A DNA stretch of 64,000 nt from Roseovarius nubinhibens ISM (GTDB taxonomy: Bacteria > Pseudomonadota > Alphaproteobacteria > Rhodobacterales > Rhodobacteraceae): assembly GCF_000152625.1 (NCBI RefSeq), contig NZ_CH724156.1:566966-630965 (forward strand), read 5' to 3'. Shown piece after piece: positions 25,628 to 34,300 of the stretch. The first letter of the stretch is position 1. Each line of letters starts with the position of its first letter. The translations under genes and the position numbers were made by a program. The notes beneath the pieces are model-generated. The model was not told the DNA's origin. It did no database searches and saw nothing but the letters and a program-made list of their open reading frames with translations.

Positions 25628-27045
25628 GCTACGATGTGATCCTCAGAGGCGGCCATGTGGTCGACCCCGCCAACGGGCTGGATGAAATCACCGATATCGC
25701 CTTCAAGGACGGCAAGATCGCGGCCCTCGGCGCGGACATCACCGGCCCCGCCAGCCGCGAAGAGGACGCAACCGGCCTGCATGTGCTGCCCGGGCTGATC
25801 GACGCCCATGTCCATGTCTCGGGCTGGATGGGCGGCGCGGCGGGGCACAATATGCTGGCGCTGGCGGGCGTGACCACCGCGCTCGACATGGCCGGACCGA
25901 TCGAGAGCGTGATGGACATCGCCGCCGCGACCGGCACCGGGCTGACGCTGGCCTGCGTTGACTACGTCCGCCCCGGCCACACGGTGAGCACCACCAATCC
26001 CCAGATGGACGAGCTGACCGAGGCGTTGGCCAAGGCCCGCCGCGCCGGTGCCGTCGGCCTCAAGGTTCTGGGCGGGCATTTCCCGCTCACCCCCGAGGCC
26101 TCGGCCCGGGTGATCGAGCTTTGCGGCCGCGAAGGCGCCCATGTCGCCTTTCACGCCGGCACGCTGGAGACACCGCAGAACCTGCGCGGTCTGGCCGAGG
26201 CTTGCGAGCTTGCCGCCGGCAACCCGCTCCACATGCCCCATGTCAATTCCTACGCCCGTGGCTTTGAAGGCCCGCCGCTTCTCGAGGCGCAACAGGCCGC
26301 CGACATGCTGCTCGACTATCCCAACATCTGGTCCGAGAGCTATCTCGCCCCGATCAACGGCAATTCCGCGAAATGTTCCAACGGCATCCCCGAAAGCGTC
26401 GCGACCCAGCGCAATCTCACGGCCGGTGGCTTTGCCGCCAACCGTGAAGGCCTCGCCGAGGCGATCCTCGCCGGCTGGGCGCATATCCACGTCTCGCGCG
26501 ATGGGCTGACCCGCCTCGAAACCGGGCCCGAGGCGCTCGCGGCATGGCAAGAGGCCGAGACCAACATCGGCATGAGCTTCTACGTCAACCCGTCCGAGAC
26601 CACGATCCCGCTCGCCATGCTGAAACGCCCCGACGGCAGCTTTGCCATCGACGCGCTCGCCACCGACGGCGGCGGCTTGCCCCGCAACGACCTTTGCGAG
26701 CGCGGGCTGGCGCTGGTCCATCTGAACGCGCTGACCCTGGCGCAATTCGTCCAGAAAACCTCCATCGCCCCGGCCCGGATGATGGGGCTCGGCACCCGCA
26801 AAGGCCATCTCGCCCCCGGCGCCGATGCCGATGTCACCGTGATCGATCTCGACGCCCGCCGCCCGGTGATGAGCTTCGGCTCCGGCAAGCCCATCCTCAT
26901 GCGCGGCGAGGTCGTGGGCTCGGGCACCACGATGATCGTCCCCCCCGAAGGGCTCGACGCCGCCACCTCCCGCGGCCTCACCCCCCTCATCGCCGCCCCC
27001 GGCAGCTTCCACCCCACCCGCCACCCCGCCCCGAGCGCGGACTAA
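25624..27045 (+). CDS. Amidohydrolase, dihydroorotase-like
   Basis: A 473-residue TIM-barrel amidohydrolase opening MSYDVILRGGHVVDPANGLDE, with LPGLIDAHVHVSGWMGG carrying the HxH motif and a VGLKVLGGHFP segment where related enzymes often have the carbamylated lysine. Later histidines lie in HVAFHAGTLE and MPHVNSYARG. The start is fixed by the ATGA overlap with the deacylase gene. It probably performs the second hydrolytic step on the imported amide, but a ring-opening cyclic amidase (dihydroorotase/hydantoinase-like) is equally possible. A strong terminator follows. Confidence 0.85.
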   Translation: MSYDVILRGGHVVDPANGLDEITDIAFKDGKIAALGADITGPASREEDATGLHVLPGLIDAHVHVSGWMGGAAGHNMLALAGVTTALDMAGPIESVMDIAAATGTGLTLACVDYVRPGHTVSTTNPQMDELTEALAKARRAGAVGLKVLGGHFPLTPEASARVIELCGREGAHVAFHAGTLETPQNLRGLAEACELAAGNPLHMPHVNSYARGFEGPPLLEAQQAADMLLDYPNIWSESYLAPINGNSAKCSNGIPESVATQRNLTAGGFAANREGLAEAILAGWAHIHVSRDGLTRLETGPEALAAWQEAETNIGMSFYVNPSETTIPLAMLKRPDGSFAIDALATDGGGLPRNDLCERGLALVHLNALTLAQFVQKTSIAPARMMGLGTRKGHLAPGADADVTVIDLDARRPVMSFGSGKPILMRGEVVGSGTTMIVPPEGLDAATSRGLTPLIAAPGSFHPTRHPAPSAD

Positions 27046-27056
27046 GCGACACGCGC

Positions 27057-27084
27057 CACGCCCAGCCGCAACCGGCTGGGCGTG
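27057..27084 (+). terminator. Terminator hairpin ending the TRAP/amidohydrolase operon
   Basis: A 12-bp perfect stem (CACGCCCAGCCG with CGGCTGGGCGTG) and a 4-nt loop, 11 bp after the stop codon. The downstream sequence is only moderately T-rich. It sits between this operon and the convergent seven-gene cluster and could serve both. Confidence 0.75.
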
Positions 27085-27166
27085 TTCGCCATCTGACATT
27101 TTCTCAAAAAACTCAATGACTTCAAAAGCGCACCGCAGGTGACGCCTCCCGCAAAACCTCTGCCAC

Positions 27167-28588
27167 TCACGAGCCCAAGAATTGCAAGAGCTTTGCCCGA
27201 TCGACCTTCGATCTGTGGCGCTTGTCCATAGGGATTTTCTTCAGATAGAGCACGTCGGACACGCCAAAACCCTGCGCCAAGTGACGCCACTCGCTCAGTT
27301 GGCCCTCGTCACCTTCAATGCACAAGACAGGGCGTTCGTCGAGGCAGATGAGTGCGCTCTGCTGCACCCCTGACCACTGCCGTGCGGCGACTTCGACCGC
27401 GAAGGGAAACATGCGCCCCCCCGGCGTTTTCACATCACTCCCCAACCGACCCCAGAGCCACAACCGCCCCTGCGCGTCCAGCCGCCCCGCGTCGCCCGTG
27501 CGATGCCAGATCGTGCCGCCCTCTTTGATCTTGTTCTCCTCGCAATGCGCCGGATCGAGATAGCCATCATTGACATGATCCCCCGCCACCTGAACTTCAT
27601 CGTCCCGAATGCGGAGTTTGATCTGAGAAACCGGCCGCCCAACCAGAAGCCCCTTGCCCGCAGCCATATCCCGCAGGTCACGATCCGTGATGTCGCGCGC
27701 CTCTAGATGGGCAATCGGTTCGGCTTCGGTCGAGCCATAGACACAGACCACCTCAAGACCCGGCTTGCCGAGAAGCCTCTCAATGAGATCCGGAAAGACC
27801 GGCCCGCCGCCGGTGAAAACCCTGTGCACCGGCCCAATACCCTCGCAACGCGCCAGCGTCTCGCACAAGGACGGCGGGATCAAAAGCCGCGTCACCTGCT
27901 GCTGCGCTATCCAACCCGCGAGTTTCTCGGGCGAGAGCCGATCCAGCTTGTTCATCTTCCAATTGGGCAAAACAGTCGTGCGTCCCGCCGCCAGATTGAT
28001 CAGGGTAAACACCGGAAACGCAACCAGATCCCGCTCGGCCAGATCGCTCTCGAGAACCGGCGCGATGGCGTCATGCTGCGCCATGAGAAATGCATGACTG
28101 CGCGGAATGGCTTTGGCCTGACCTGTGGTGCCAGACGTAAAGGAAATGAGCGCCGTATCCGCGTCCTGCACCAAGGCGATCGGCTCATCGCCCGGGGCGC
28201 CGCCGGGAAGCAAGAGCCGCAGCCGCATGAGCTCTGGCACCACGAACCCCAGAAGCGCGAACAGCCCCGCCGCGCAAAAGGCCTTGGGTCGGGTCGTTCT
28301 CGCAGCATGACGCAACCCTGCGAGACCCATCGCGGGTTCCGGCAAGACCACCGTCGCCCCCAGAGACCACAAACCCGCCAGACTTGCGTAGAGATCGGCG
28401 TTGACCGGCATCGCCAGCAAGACGCGATCGCCATGGGCAATCCCTTTGCGCCGCCATTTCCTGGCAAACTGCTGCGCCCGTATCTGCAACTCACGATAGG
28501 TAATCTCGCGGCCATCGCCGCCAATGATCGCTGTCCGCTGCGGGTGCCGTTCAACCGCCGCGGCAAACTGGTCCAGCAGATTAGCCAT
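27167..28588 (-). CDS. AMP-forming acyl-CoA synthetase/ligase (ANL superfamily), last gene of the seven-gene cluster
   Basis: A 473-residue adenylate-forming enzyme. The phosphate-binding loop is SFTSGTTGQAKAIPRSH (residues 149-165), followed by YGSTEAEPIA, the hinge-side WHRTGDAGRLD and a C-terminal MDKRHRSKVDRAKL with the catalytic lysine. The TEAEPIA motif and following segment recall the OleC-like subgroup more than standard short-chain ligases (impression from motifs, not an alignment). The start at 28588 overlaps the GNAT-like gene by 8 bp; an upstream extension to 28672 lies wholly inside that gene. It would activate a carboxylic acid for CoA or amine transfer in the cluster's pathway. 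Confidence 0.88.
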   Translation of the reverse strand: MANLLDQFAAAVERHPQRTAIIGGDGREITYRELQIRAQQFARKWRRKGIAHGDRVLLAMPVNADLYASLAGLWSLGATVVLPEPAMGLAGLRHAARTTRPKAFCAAGLFALLGFVVPELMRLRLLLPGGAPGDEPIALVQDADTALISFTSGTTGQAKAIPRSHAFLMAQHDAIAPVLESDLAERDLVAFPVFTLINLAAGRTTVLPNWKMNKLDRLSPEKLAGWIAQQQVTRLLIPPSLCETLARCEGIGPVHRVFTGGGPVFPDLIERLLGKPGLEVVCVYGSTEAEPIAHLEARDITDRDLRDMAAGKGLLVGRPVSQIKLRIRDDEVQVAGDHVNDGYLDPAHCEENKIKEGGTIWHRTGDAGRLDAQGRLWLWGRLGSDVKTPGGRMFPFAVEVAARQWSGVQQSALICLDERPVLCIEGDEGQLSEWRHLAQGFGVSDVLYLKKIPMDKRHRSKVDRAKLLQFLGS

Positions 28589-29426
28589 CCAGACGCAGCC
28601 CCAACAATTCATACCGCCGAAACACTGTGGCCCCTTCGGCAACGCTGCGCTCGGCGGATTGGTTGTCATCATGGATCAGTGCGTGAATGGCCGTCTCAAA
28701 CCCGAGCTGCAGCGCGGATTTGTGAAAATGACTGGCCAAATGGCGCCCCGCGCCTCGCTCTAGACTGGCATAGGTCTTCAGGATGGCGGCAGAGGGGTTT
28801 GGCCCTTCCGCATAGTTGGGAATGCCAAACAGGAACCCCGCCAGGGATCCATCCGGGCGACGGGCAAAAAAGATAAGCTCGCGCTTCAGCATCGGCACCA
28901 CAGGCATATACATCGCCAGAAAATCGCTCTCGGAAATCGGCTTGTAAAAGGCGTTTCGGGAAAAGGCTTCGACCGAAAGCGCATAAACCTGCCGGAACAG
29001 CGCTTCGGGGTTGCGCCCGTCCCAGGCCTCGATTTCGAACGCCTCACTTGCGGCCGGGGACGCCTGCGCCGTTTGTGCCAAGGCGACCCGCGCCGAGAAA
29101 TACTTGCTGATGACCGAAAACCCTGCCGCGCGAAACAGCTCGGCCTCATGCGGCTTGTGCGTCGGCTCCATCAGAAAGGCGGCAGACCCGTCGCTCTCGG
29201 ACACGACCCGATAGCTGTGCCAAGTATCCCCGGACATCGGCCCGATGACCCGATCCCCCCCGGCATCCCGGATGTGCTCAATCGCCCTTCGCAGAACCTC
29301 TCGTCCCGCCTCTGGCGTCTCGCAGGAGAAATCGCCAAGCGTCGCGCTCGGCGCGCCCTCCCACTCGGGCCCCTCCAGATAAACAGTCAGCTTGGCCCCC
29401 TCGGTCCGAATGATATGCGTCGTCAT
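28581..29426 (-). CDS. GNAT-like N-acyltransferase
   Basis: A 281-residue protein whose C-terminal half (about residues 140-280) reads as a GNAT fold: FARRPDGSLAGFLFGIPN is like the central beta strands, and RGAGRHLASHFHKSALQLGF is like the acyl-CoA pyrophosphate loop (R-x-x-G-x-G/A) and following helix. The N-terminal half (RVIGPMSGDTWHSYRVV, FLMEPTHKPHE) resembles longer GNAT-type proteins with a degenerate first domain. It overlaps both neighbours (ATGA with the membrane kinase, 8 bp with the ligase). In context it could transfer an acyl group, activated by the adjacent ligase, to an amine such as one introduced by the DUF3419 protein. Confidence 0.72.
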   Translation of the reverse strand: MTTHIIRTEGAKLTVYLEGPEWEGAPSATLGDFSCETPEAGREVLRRAIEHIRDAGGDRVIGPMSGDTWHSYRVVSESDGSAAFLMEPTHKPHEAELFRAAGFSVISKYFSARVALAQTAQASPAASEAFEIEAWDGRNPEALFRQVYALSVEAFSRNAFYKPISESDFLAMYMPVVPMLKRELIFFARRPDGSLAGFLFGIPNYAEGPNPSAAILKTYASLERGAGRHLASHFHKSALQLGFETAIHALIHDDNQSAERSVAEGATVFRRYELLGLRLDG

Positions 29427-30754
29427 GAGATACCTCCACCGACGATCCCGACGCCGACCTCCCCCAGAAAGGACCAGACGTAAAAGCTCAGCGGCGGCAT
29501 CAGCGCTAATAGCCCGAGCTTCGCCACACGATTGGTTCGAAACATCTGCGAAAACACCGACGGCACAACGGCCATGATCGCGAGCGAAACAAGCGACAGC
29601 GCGGTCAAAGGCTCGGCCCAGTTCGAAAAGTCAGAGTTCTGCGACACGGCCCAGCTCCGGATGAGGAACAAAAGCGTGGCAGCCAGAGGAATCGCAACCG
29701 TCAAGGCCCGCCGCGCCACCGCGATGAACCCCATGGCCAACCCCATGGCGCTGAGCCCGAAAAAGCCGACCCCATCCAACCCCGTCGCATGCCCCGCCGC
29801 AAGCCAGCCAAACCCCAAGAGCCCCAAGGCCGCAACGACATCGAGCTCGGGGAATTTGCTGTCACACGGCGACGCAGTCCGCGCCCAACCATGCGCCGCA
29901 AGCACCATGATCGGCAGAAGCGTGTTCTGAAACTTCGCCGCCGCCAATAGCAAGAACACCGCCACGACATAGACCCGCGTCGTGTGTTTGCTCAGGTTGA
30001 CTAGGCTCCCCACCACGCCGAAACTGGCCAGAGAGACTAGGAACAAAAGAGCCAATATCGCCAGTTCCGCCACGGAGCTGTCATAATGCACCCTCAGAAA
30101 AATCAGCAGGCCAAGCGGCAGGAACAGGTTGTCAAACCCGCGCCAGCTCTGCGCTTCGACCAATGTGCCGAACGCCGCAACCATCAGGCACAACATCAAG
30201 ATGTTGAGCGGCGGCAAGCTCGACAAGAACAAGAAGCAGATGATCGCAACCAGCAGTGTGATGACAAAAAACACCACCGAGCCTTCGAGGCTCTTTTCGC
30301 CATCCTCCACCACATAGCGCTTGGTGCCATAGGCTGTCCCGGCCAGCGCGGCGGCGGCATCGGCCAATGTCAAAACGGCGATCGGCAGCACGTAGAACAG
30401 GGTGTTTTCACCGGCCACGAGAAAGCAGATCCCGACGGAAAGCGCCAATAGGAAATCCCCGTAGGACCTGCGCTCCACACTGTGAAGCGTGGCCCCCAGT
30501 CCCTGCGAAAACCGGGGCAGACGCAGGATCAGCATGACGACCATCGTCACCCCGATCAGCATGTAAACCGGCCAGCCCTGCGGAAAAATCCACGGCAGAG
30601 CCAGCGTAAAAAGCCCGGTCCCCACATGCATCAGCTTGCGCTGCACCTCTGCGTTCAGGCCGATCTGTCGCGCCACGCGCCGAACCACGGCCATCAATCC
30701 CAACAGTGCCGCGACACAGGCCAAGGCCAGCAGGATCGGGGGCGCTACGCTCAC
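29423..30754 (-). CDS. Polytopic DGK1/VTE5-like (phytol/dolichol kinase family) protein with an extra C-terminal membrane half
   Basis: 443 residues with roughly a dozen hydrophobic segments. The first half has the CTP-dependent prenol/diacylglycerol kinase signatures in order: RKLMHVGTGL (39-48), LADAAAALAGTAYG (130-143), EKSLEGSVVFF (153-163) and FDNLFLPLG (207-215). The second half (about 225-443) has no firm match. A loose resemblance to DUF92/VTE6-type phytyl-phosphate kinases around residues 286-346 lacks that family's key acidic residues. The start is GTG, overlapping the DUF3419 stop as GTGA, and the stop overlaps the GNAT-like start. A membrane-embedded kinase for a prenol or lipid alcohol is the best reading. 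Confidence 0.75.
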   Translation of the reverse strand: MSVAPPILLALACVAALLGLMAVVRRVARQIGLNAEVQRKLMHVGTGLFTLALPWIFPQGWPVYMLIGVTMVVMLILRLPRFSQGLGATLHSVERRSYGDFLLALSVGICFLVAGENTLFYVLPIAVLTLADAAAALAGTAYGTKRYVVEDGEKSLEGSVVFFVITLLVAIICFLFLSSLPPLNILMLCLMVAAFGTLVEAQSWRGFDNLFLPLGLLIFLRVHYDSSVAELAILALLFLVSLASFGVVGSLVNLSKHTTRVYVVAVFLLLAAAKFQNTLLPIMVLAAHGWARTASPCDSKFPELDVVAALGLLGFGWLAAGHATGLDGVGFFGLSAMGLAMGFIAVARRALTVAIPLAATLLFLIRSWAVSQNSDFSNWAEPLTALSLVSLAIMAVVPSVFSQMFRTNRVAKLGLLALMPPLSFYVWSFLGEVGVGIVGGGIS

Positions 30755-31851
30755 GCACGCACCTCTTCGACGACAAAATCTGAATAGAAAAACGCCATAT
30801 CGCGCGCCTTCAGCTGATCCTCGATCCTATCAAGCGTTTCGACCGCACCGCTATAGGCTTTGGGCACCCGGCGTGGTGCCATCATGTTCCAATAGACCAG
30901 ACGGGCCTTGGGCGCGGCCGCCGACAGAACCGATCCATAGACCGCTTCAAACGTCTCGGGCGACATATATTCAAAGATATCAGACAGGTTGAACCCGTTG
31001 GCTTTTTCGCCGGTCGAGACAAAAGCCTCCAACGATCCCGGCCGGATATCGAGACGATCGAGCCGGGCGCGGATCGTGTCAAAATGCTCGGCCCGCCACG
31101 CCATCGGCAAGGCCGCGCCATGCGTGCCCTTCAAAATCCAGTGCAGATAGGGGTTTTGCGACGGGTCGGTCGCAACCCCTGCATGGCGAATGCGTCGGGC
31201 CACATGCTGGGCGGGGCTGCCCTCGACATGATCGAAAAACGCCTTGTCACGCCCCATGCGTCCCATCACGAACCGCGAAAAGAACATATTGAGCAAGAGC
31301 CGCCATCGGAACGTGTTGAACCGCGTCTCAAAGAAGGCTTCGCGCGCCTCGGGTGTGCGCGGGGTAAAGACCTCATCAATCCTGCGCCGGGAATGCACCA
31401 AGGGCAAAAGCCACGTGCGAAAGATGCGAAAATACCGCTCGAACTTGCCGATGCCACCGATCCCATGACGGCTCACCTCGGGAAGGAGACCCGTCCAAAA
31501 GGCATGCGTCTCTGCGTCAACGCCTTGCAACGCCCGCGCCAGCAACTCCGCGCGCCGCTTGCTCGGCCGCGATCCGGTCAGCTCCAGAAACTCGGAATGT
31601 GTCAGGGCTCGATAGGCCCCGATCCTGAGCCTCAAACAGGCGATCTGTGCCGGCGACAGATCAACCACCACCACTTTCGCCGGATCAAGCGTCAGCATGG
31701 CGAGCGCATTATCCCCCGCCGAACAGATCGACACCAGCGTGCCCCCGGCGCAATCGCCCAACGCCTCGGTCAGAACATCGGCATCTTCCCACAGCTGGGC
31801 ATAGCGGATGTGATCGAAATCAGCCTTGCCTTCGATTTCACTCCTCCCCAT
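30751..31851 (-). CDS. BtaA-like DUF3419 protein, putative S-adenosylmethionine 3-amino-3-carboxypropyl transferase
   Basis: A 366-residue protein with the DUF3419/BtaA features: an N-terminal DHIRYAQLWEDADVL, the SAM-site VSICSAGDNALAML, and VVVVDLSPAQIACL with the acidic residue after the second strand. The C-terminal half has NLSDIFEYMSPETFE and VYWNMMAPRR, also typical. BtaA moves the 3-amino-3-carboxypropyl group of SAM onto the hydroxyl of diacylglycerol in betaine-lipid synthesis. The methyltransferase partner BtaB is absent here, so the amine would stay free or be acylated. The start at 31851 overlaps the dikinase gene by 14 bp; a longer frame lies inside that gene. Confidence 0.85.
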   Translation of the reverse strand: MGRSEIEGKADFDHIRYAQLWEDADVLTEALGDCAGGTLVSICSAGDNALAMLTLDPAKVVVVDLSPAQIACLRLRIGAYRALTHSEFLELTGSRPSKRRAELLARALQGVDAETHAFWTGLLPEVSRHGIGGIGKFERYFRIFRTWLLPLVHSRRRIDEVFTPRTPEAREAFFETRFNTFRWRLLLNMFFSRFVMGRMGRDKAFFDHVEGSPAQHVARRIRHAGVATDPSQNPYLHWILKGTHGAALPMAWRAEHFDTIRARLDRLDIRPGSLEAFVSTGEKANGFNLSDIFEYMSPETFEAVYGSVLSAAAPKARLVYWNMMAPRRVPKAYSGAVETLDRIEDQLKARDMAFFYSDFVVEEVRA

Positions 31852-34300
31852 CGCACCGCTCCACCTTGCCGCTTGCCCCGTCCACCGACAGGGTCTCGCC
31901 ATCCTTGATCCATTGGGTCGCCCCTTTCAGGCCCACGACACAAGGAATACCCAACTCGCGCGCCACAATCGCCGAATGCGACAAAAGCGACCCGCGCTCC
32001 ACGACGATGGCCGACGCATTCGAAAACACCGCGATCCAGCCCGGATCGGTGTGACGCGCCACGAGGATATCCCCCGGCTGCAGCGCCTCTGTCCGCGGAT
32101 CACGGATCACCCGCGCCTTTGCGGTCACCTGCCCCGCCGAACAGCCGGTGCCGGTTTTCACCCGCTCCGGATCCTCCTCGGCCCCCTCGGCCTCGGCCCA
32201 GACCGGCGCAATGGCGGGGCCGCGGATCTCTATCCGCTCTGGCGGGTCCGGACGTCGGGCGGCAGCCGCATCTTCGCCCTGACGCTGTGCGACGATAGCC
32301 CTGAGATCGGGCGACAGGCTGAACCCTTCGACCGCCCCCAAGACCTCGGAGGTCGTCAGGTGAAACACGTCACGGGGCTGGGCCAGCAACCCCCGCGCGG
32401 CAAATTCGCGGCCGATGCCTAGAAACACGCGTCTGGCATGGCCAAAGATACGGGTGCGTTCAAAGCGCAGGTTTTCGCGGTCCCGCACCCGCGCCTTGGC
32501 CCATCCAACGATCCATTTGGCGAGCTGCCGTTTCAACGGATTGCCGGGGAAGAGCGCCCTCCAGTCCGGGTCGCTCCCCGCATGCCGCGGGCCTTCGGGA
32601 CGGGCGGCGCTGGCGGCCACAGCCATCAGCAGGCTGCTGGGATCATCGCGCAACGGGATGCTTTCGAGCTTGAGCTCCTCGGTGCACCGATCCCCGAACT
32701 TCTCCAAATAGGATCGGATTTCCGCCGCGATCTCAGGATAGGGCGCAAGGGTCTCTACCCGGCACTCCGCGCCGAGCTGATCCGCAATCCCGGCCTCGCG
32801 CACCAAACGCGCCATATGGGCAATCCGCTGCGCCGGCTCGGCCGAGACGATATCCCCCTGGCCGATCATGACATCATTATGGAGCAGCGCCCCCCTCTCG
32901 CCCAACCACCTCTGCAGCAGGTTGCGCGAGGCCCCAAACGCGATCATGCACAGGAAATCATTGACCAATGGCGCGTCCCAGCGATCCAAGAGCGTGCTTT
33001 CGATATGGCGATACTCGGCCGCGAGTTCGGTCGCATTGGCCGCCTCGATGTCGAAATCGCGCTCCAGAACCCCGTTCAGCCGCGCATAGAAATTGCGCCG
33101 GGTCCGCGGCAACCGCACCGCCTGCCAGATCAATCCGCCCGCCACCGCAACCAGCTTGCCATATTCCAAAACCTTGCGCGCGCCTGTGGCCGGAGCAGGC
33201 CCAATTGCCTCGGTAATCTCGCGCGGCATAGGCTCGGACACGCCCATCATCGTTTCCATATAATCGCGGTTGAGCGAAAACCCCGGCAAGAGCGCCAGCG
33301 CCCGATACCAATTGACCAGATTGTAATAGACGCGCCCATCCACGCGTCCGAGAAGATTGTCAAAGATCGCCGCGTTCGCCGCGACCGTTTTATCTGACAC
33401 CCCCAGAAGCCGCACAAAGGCGCGATAGACCCGCGCATAGACATGCAGGGCAAAGGAATAGGTCAGCGGGCTGACCATGCCCGGATAGCTTTCGACGATG
33501 TTGGAATTGTCAAAGATAGTGAGCGCCTGATCCGGCAGCGGCTCGGGTCGCAGCTCGGTGGTGATGGGACGTGCCTGCAGGATGTGCAGCCCCTCCGCAT
33601 CGAAGGCCCATTCGATGTCTTGCGGCGCGCCAAACGCCTCTTCCGCCCGCCGCGCCAGCATAGCGATCTGTTGCGCCTGATCCGCCGTCAAAACCCGTGG
33701 CGATACTTGCCCAGATTTGGCCGCGCCAGAGGGATCGACGGTCCAATCCTCGCCGTCCACCTCCCCCGCCACCAAGGCATCCCCCAAACCTTCGACCGCA
33801 GACACAACAACCCGGTTGCGCTGTCCCGACACCGGATCCGCCGAAAAGGCCACACCGGCGGCCGTTGCCGCGATCATCCGCTGCACGATGATCGCCGGGG
33901 CTTCGGCCTCGCCCCCGGATTTGACCGCTCGATAGGTGGCGACTGTGTCCGCAAACCCCGATTGCCAGACCTGCTTTGCCGCCTGCAACACCTTGCTGCC
34001 CGCGACATTCAGCACCGTATCGAACTGCCCCGCATGGCTGTGCTCGGCACCATCTTCGGCCCGGCCGGAACTGCGCACTGCATAGGGCCCCGGACCCAGC
34101 GCCTCGAGCGCCGCAGCAAGCGCCTCGCGCAGCCCCGAGGCCGCGATCGGCCCCGCCTTGCCCGCCCGAAACGCGGCATCGCTGATGACAAAGAACGCCG
34201 GCGGATTGAACCCGTGACGCGCCAGCTCTGCCAGCGCCGCGGCTTTGCCGCCCACCACGCTGGGATCAACCGCCTCGGCTTGTGGAACGATCACTCTCAT
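31838..34300 (-). CDS. PEP-synthase-like dikinase (ATP-grasp plus phospho-His domain, no PEP/pyruvate barrel)
   Basis: 820 residues. The N-terminal 300 are a PPDK-type ATP-grasp domain (VVGGKAAALAELARHG, YAVRSSGRAEDG, GVAFSADPVSGQ, DIEWAFD and LQARPITT). The C-terminal part is the mobile swivelling domain with catalytic histidine in GSLLSHSAIVARELGIP. The TIM barrel that binds PEP/pyruvate in PpsA and PpdK is missing; instead about 400 residues of distinct sequence separate the two domains, as in rifampin phosphotransferase. The expected chemistry is ATP + acceptor + water giving AMP, phosphate and phospho-acceptor. The acceptor is unknown; a lipid or prenol intermediate is suggested by the cluster. 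TGATG overlap with the UbiA gene fixes the start. Confidence 0.85.
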   Translation of the reverse strand: MRVIVPQAEAVDPSVVGGKAAALAELARHGFNPPAFFVISDAAFRAGKAGPIAASGLREALAAALEALGPGPYAVRSSGRAEDGAEHSHAGQFDTVLNVAGSKVLQAAKQVWQSGFADTVATYRAVKSGGEAEAPAIIVQRMIAATAAGVAFSADPVSGQRNRVVVSAVEGLGDALVAGEVDGEDWTVDPSGAAKSGQVSPRVLTADQAQQIAMLARRAEEAFGAPQDIEWAFDAEGLHILQARPITTELRPEPLPDQALTIFDNSNIVESYPGMVSPLTYSFALHVYARVYRAFVRLLGVSDKTVAANAAIFDNLLGRVDGRVYYNLVNWYRALALLPGFSLNRDYMETMMGVSEPMPREITEAIGPAPATGARKVLEYGKLVAVAGGLIWQAVRLPRTRRNFYARLNGVLERDFDIEAANATELAAEYRHIESTLLDRWDAPLVNDFLCMIAFGASRNLLQRWLGERGALLHNDVMIGQGDIVSAEPAQRIAHMARLVREAGIADQLGAECRVETLAPYPEIAAEIRSYLEKFGDRCTEELKLESIPLRDDPSSLLMAVAASAARPEGPRHAGSDPDWRALFPGNPLKRQLAKWIVGWAKARVRDRENLRFERTRIFGHARRVFLGIGREFAARGLLAQPRDVFHLTTSEVLGAVEGFSLSPDLRAIVAQRQGEDAAAARRPDPPERIEIRGPAIAPVWAEAEGAEEDPERVKTGTGCSAGQVTAKARVIRDPRTEALQPGDILVARHTDPGWIAVFSNASAIVVERGSLLSHSAIVARELGIPCVVGLKGATQWIKDGETLSVDGASGKVERCDGEE

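Noticed and set aside
27085..27166. A possible attachment site at the far end of the HMGR cluster
   Set aside because: No copy of the tRNA-Arg 3' end was found there or elsewhere in the window, and no integrase gene is present.
31838..34300. Calling the dikinase phosphoenolpyruvate synthase (PpsA)
   Set aside because: The PEP/pyruvate-binding barrel is absent and the protein ends right after the phospho-histidine domain.
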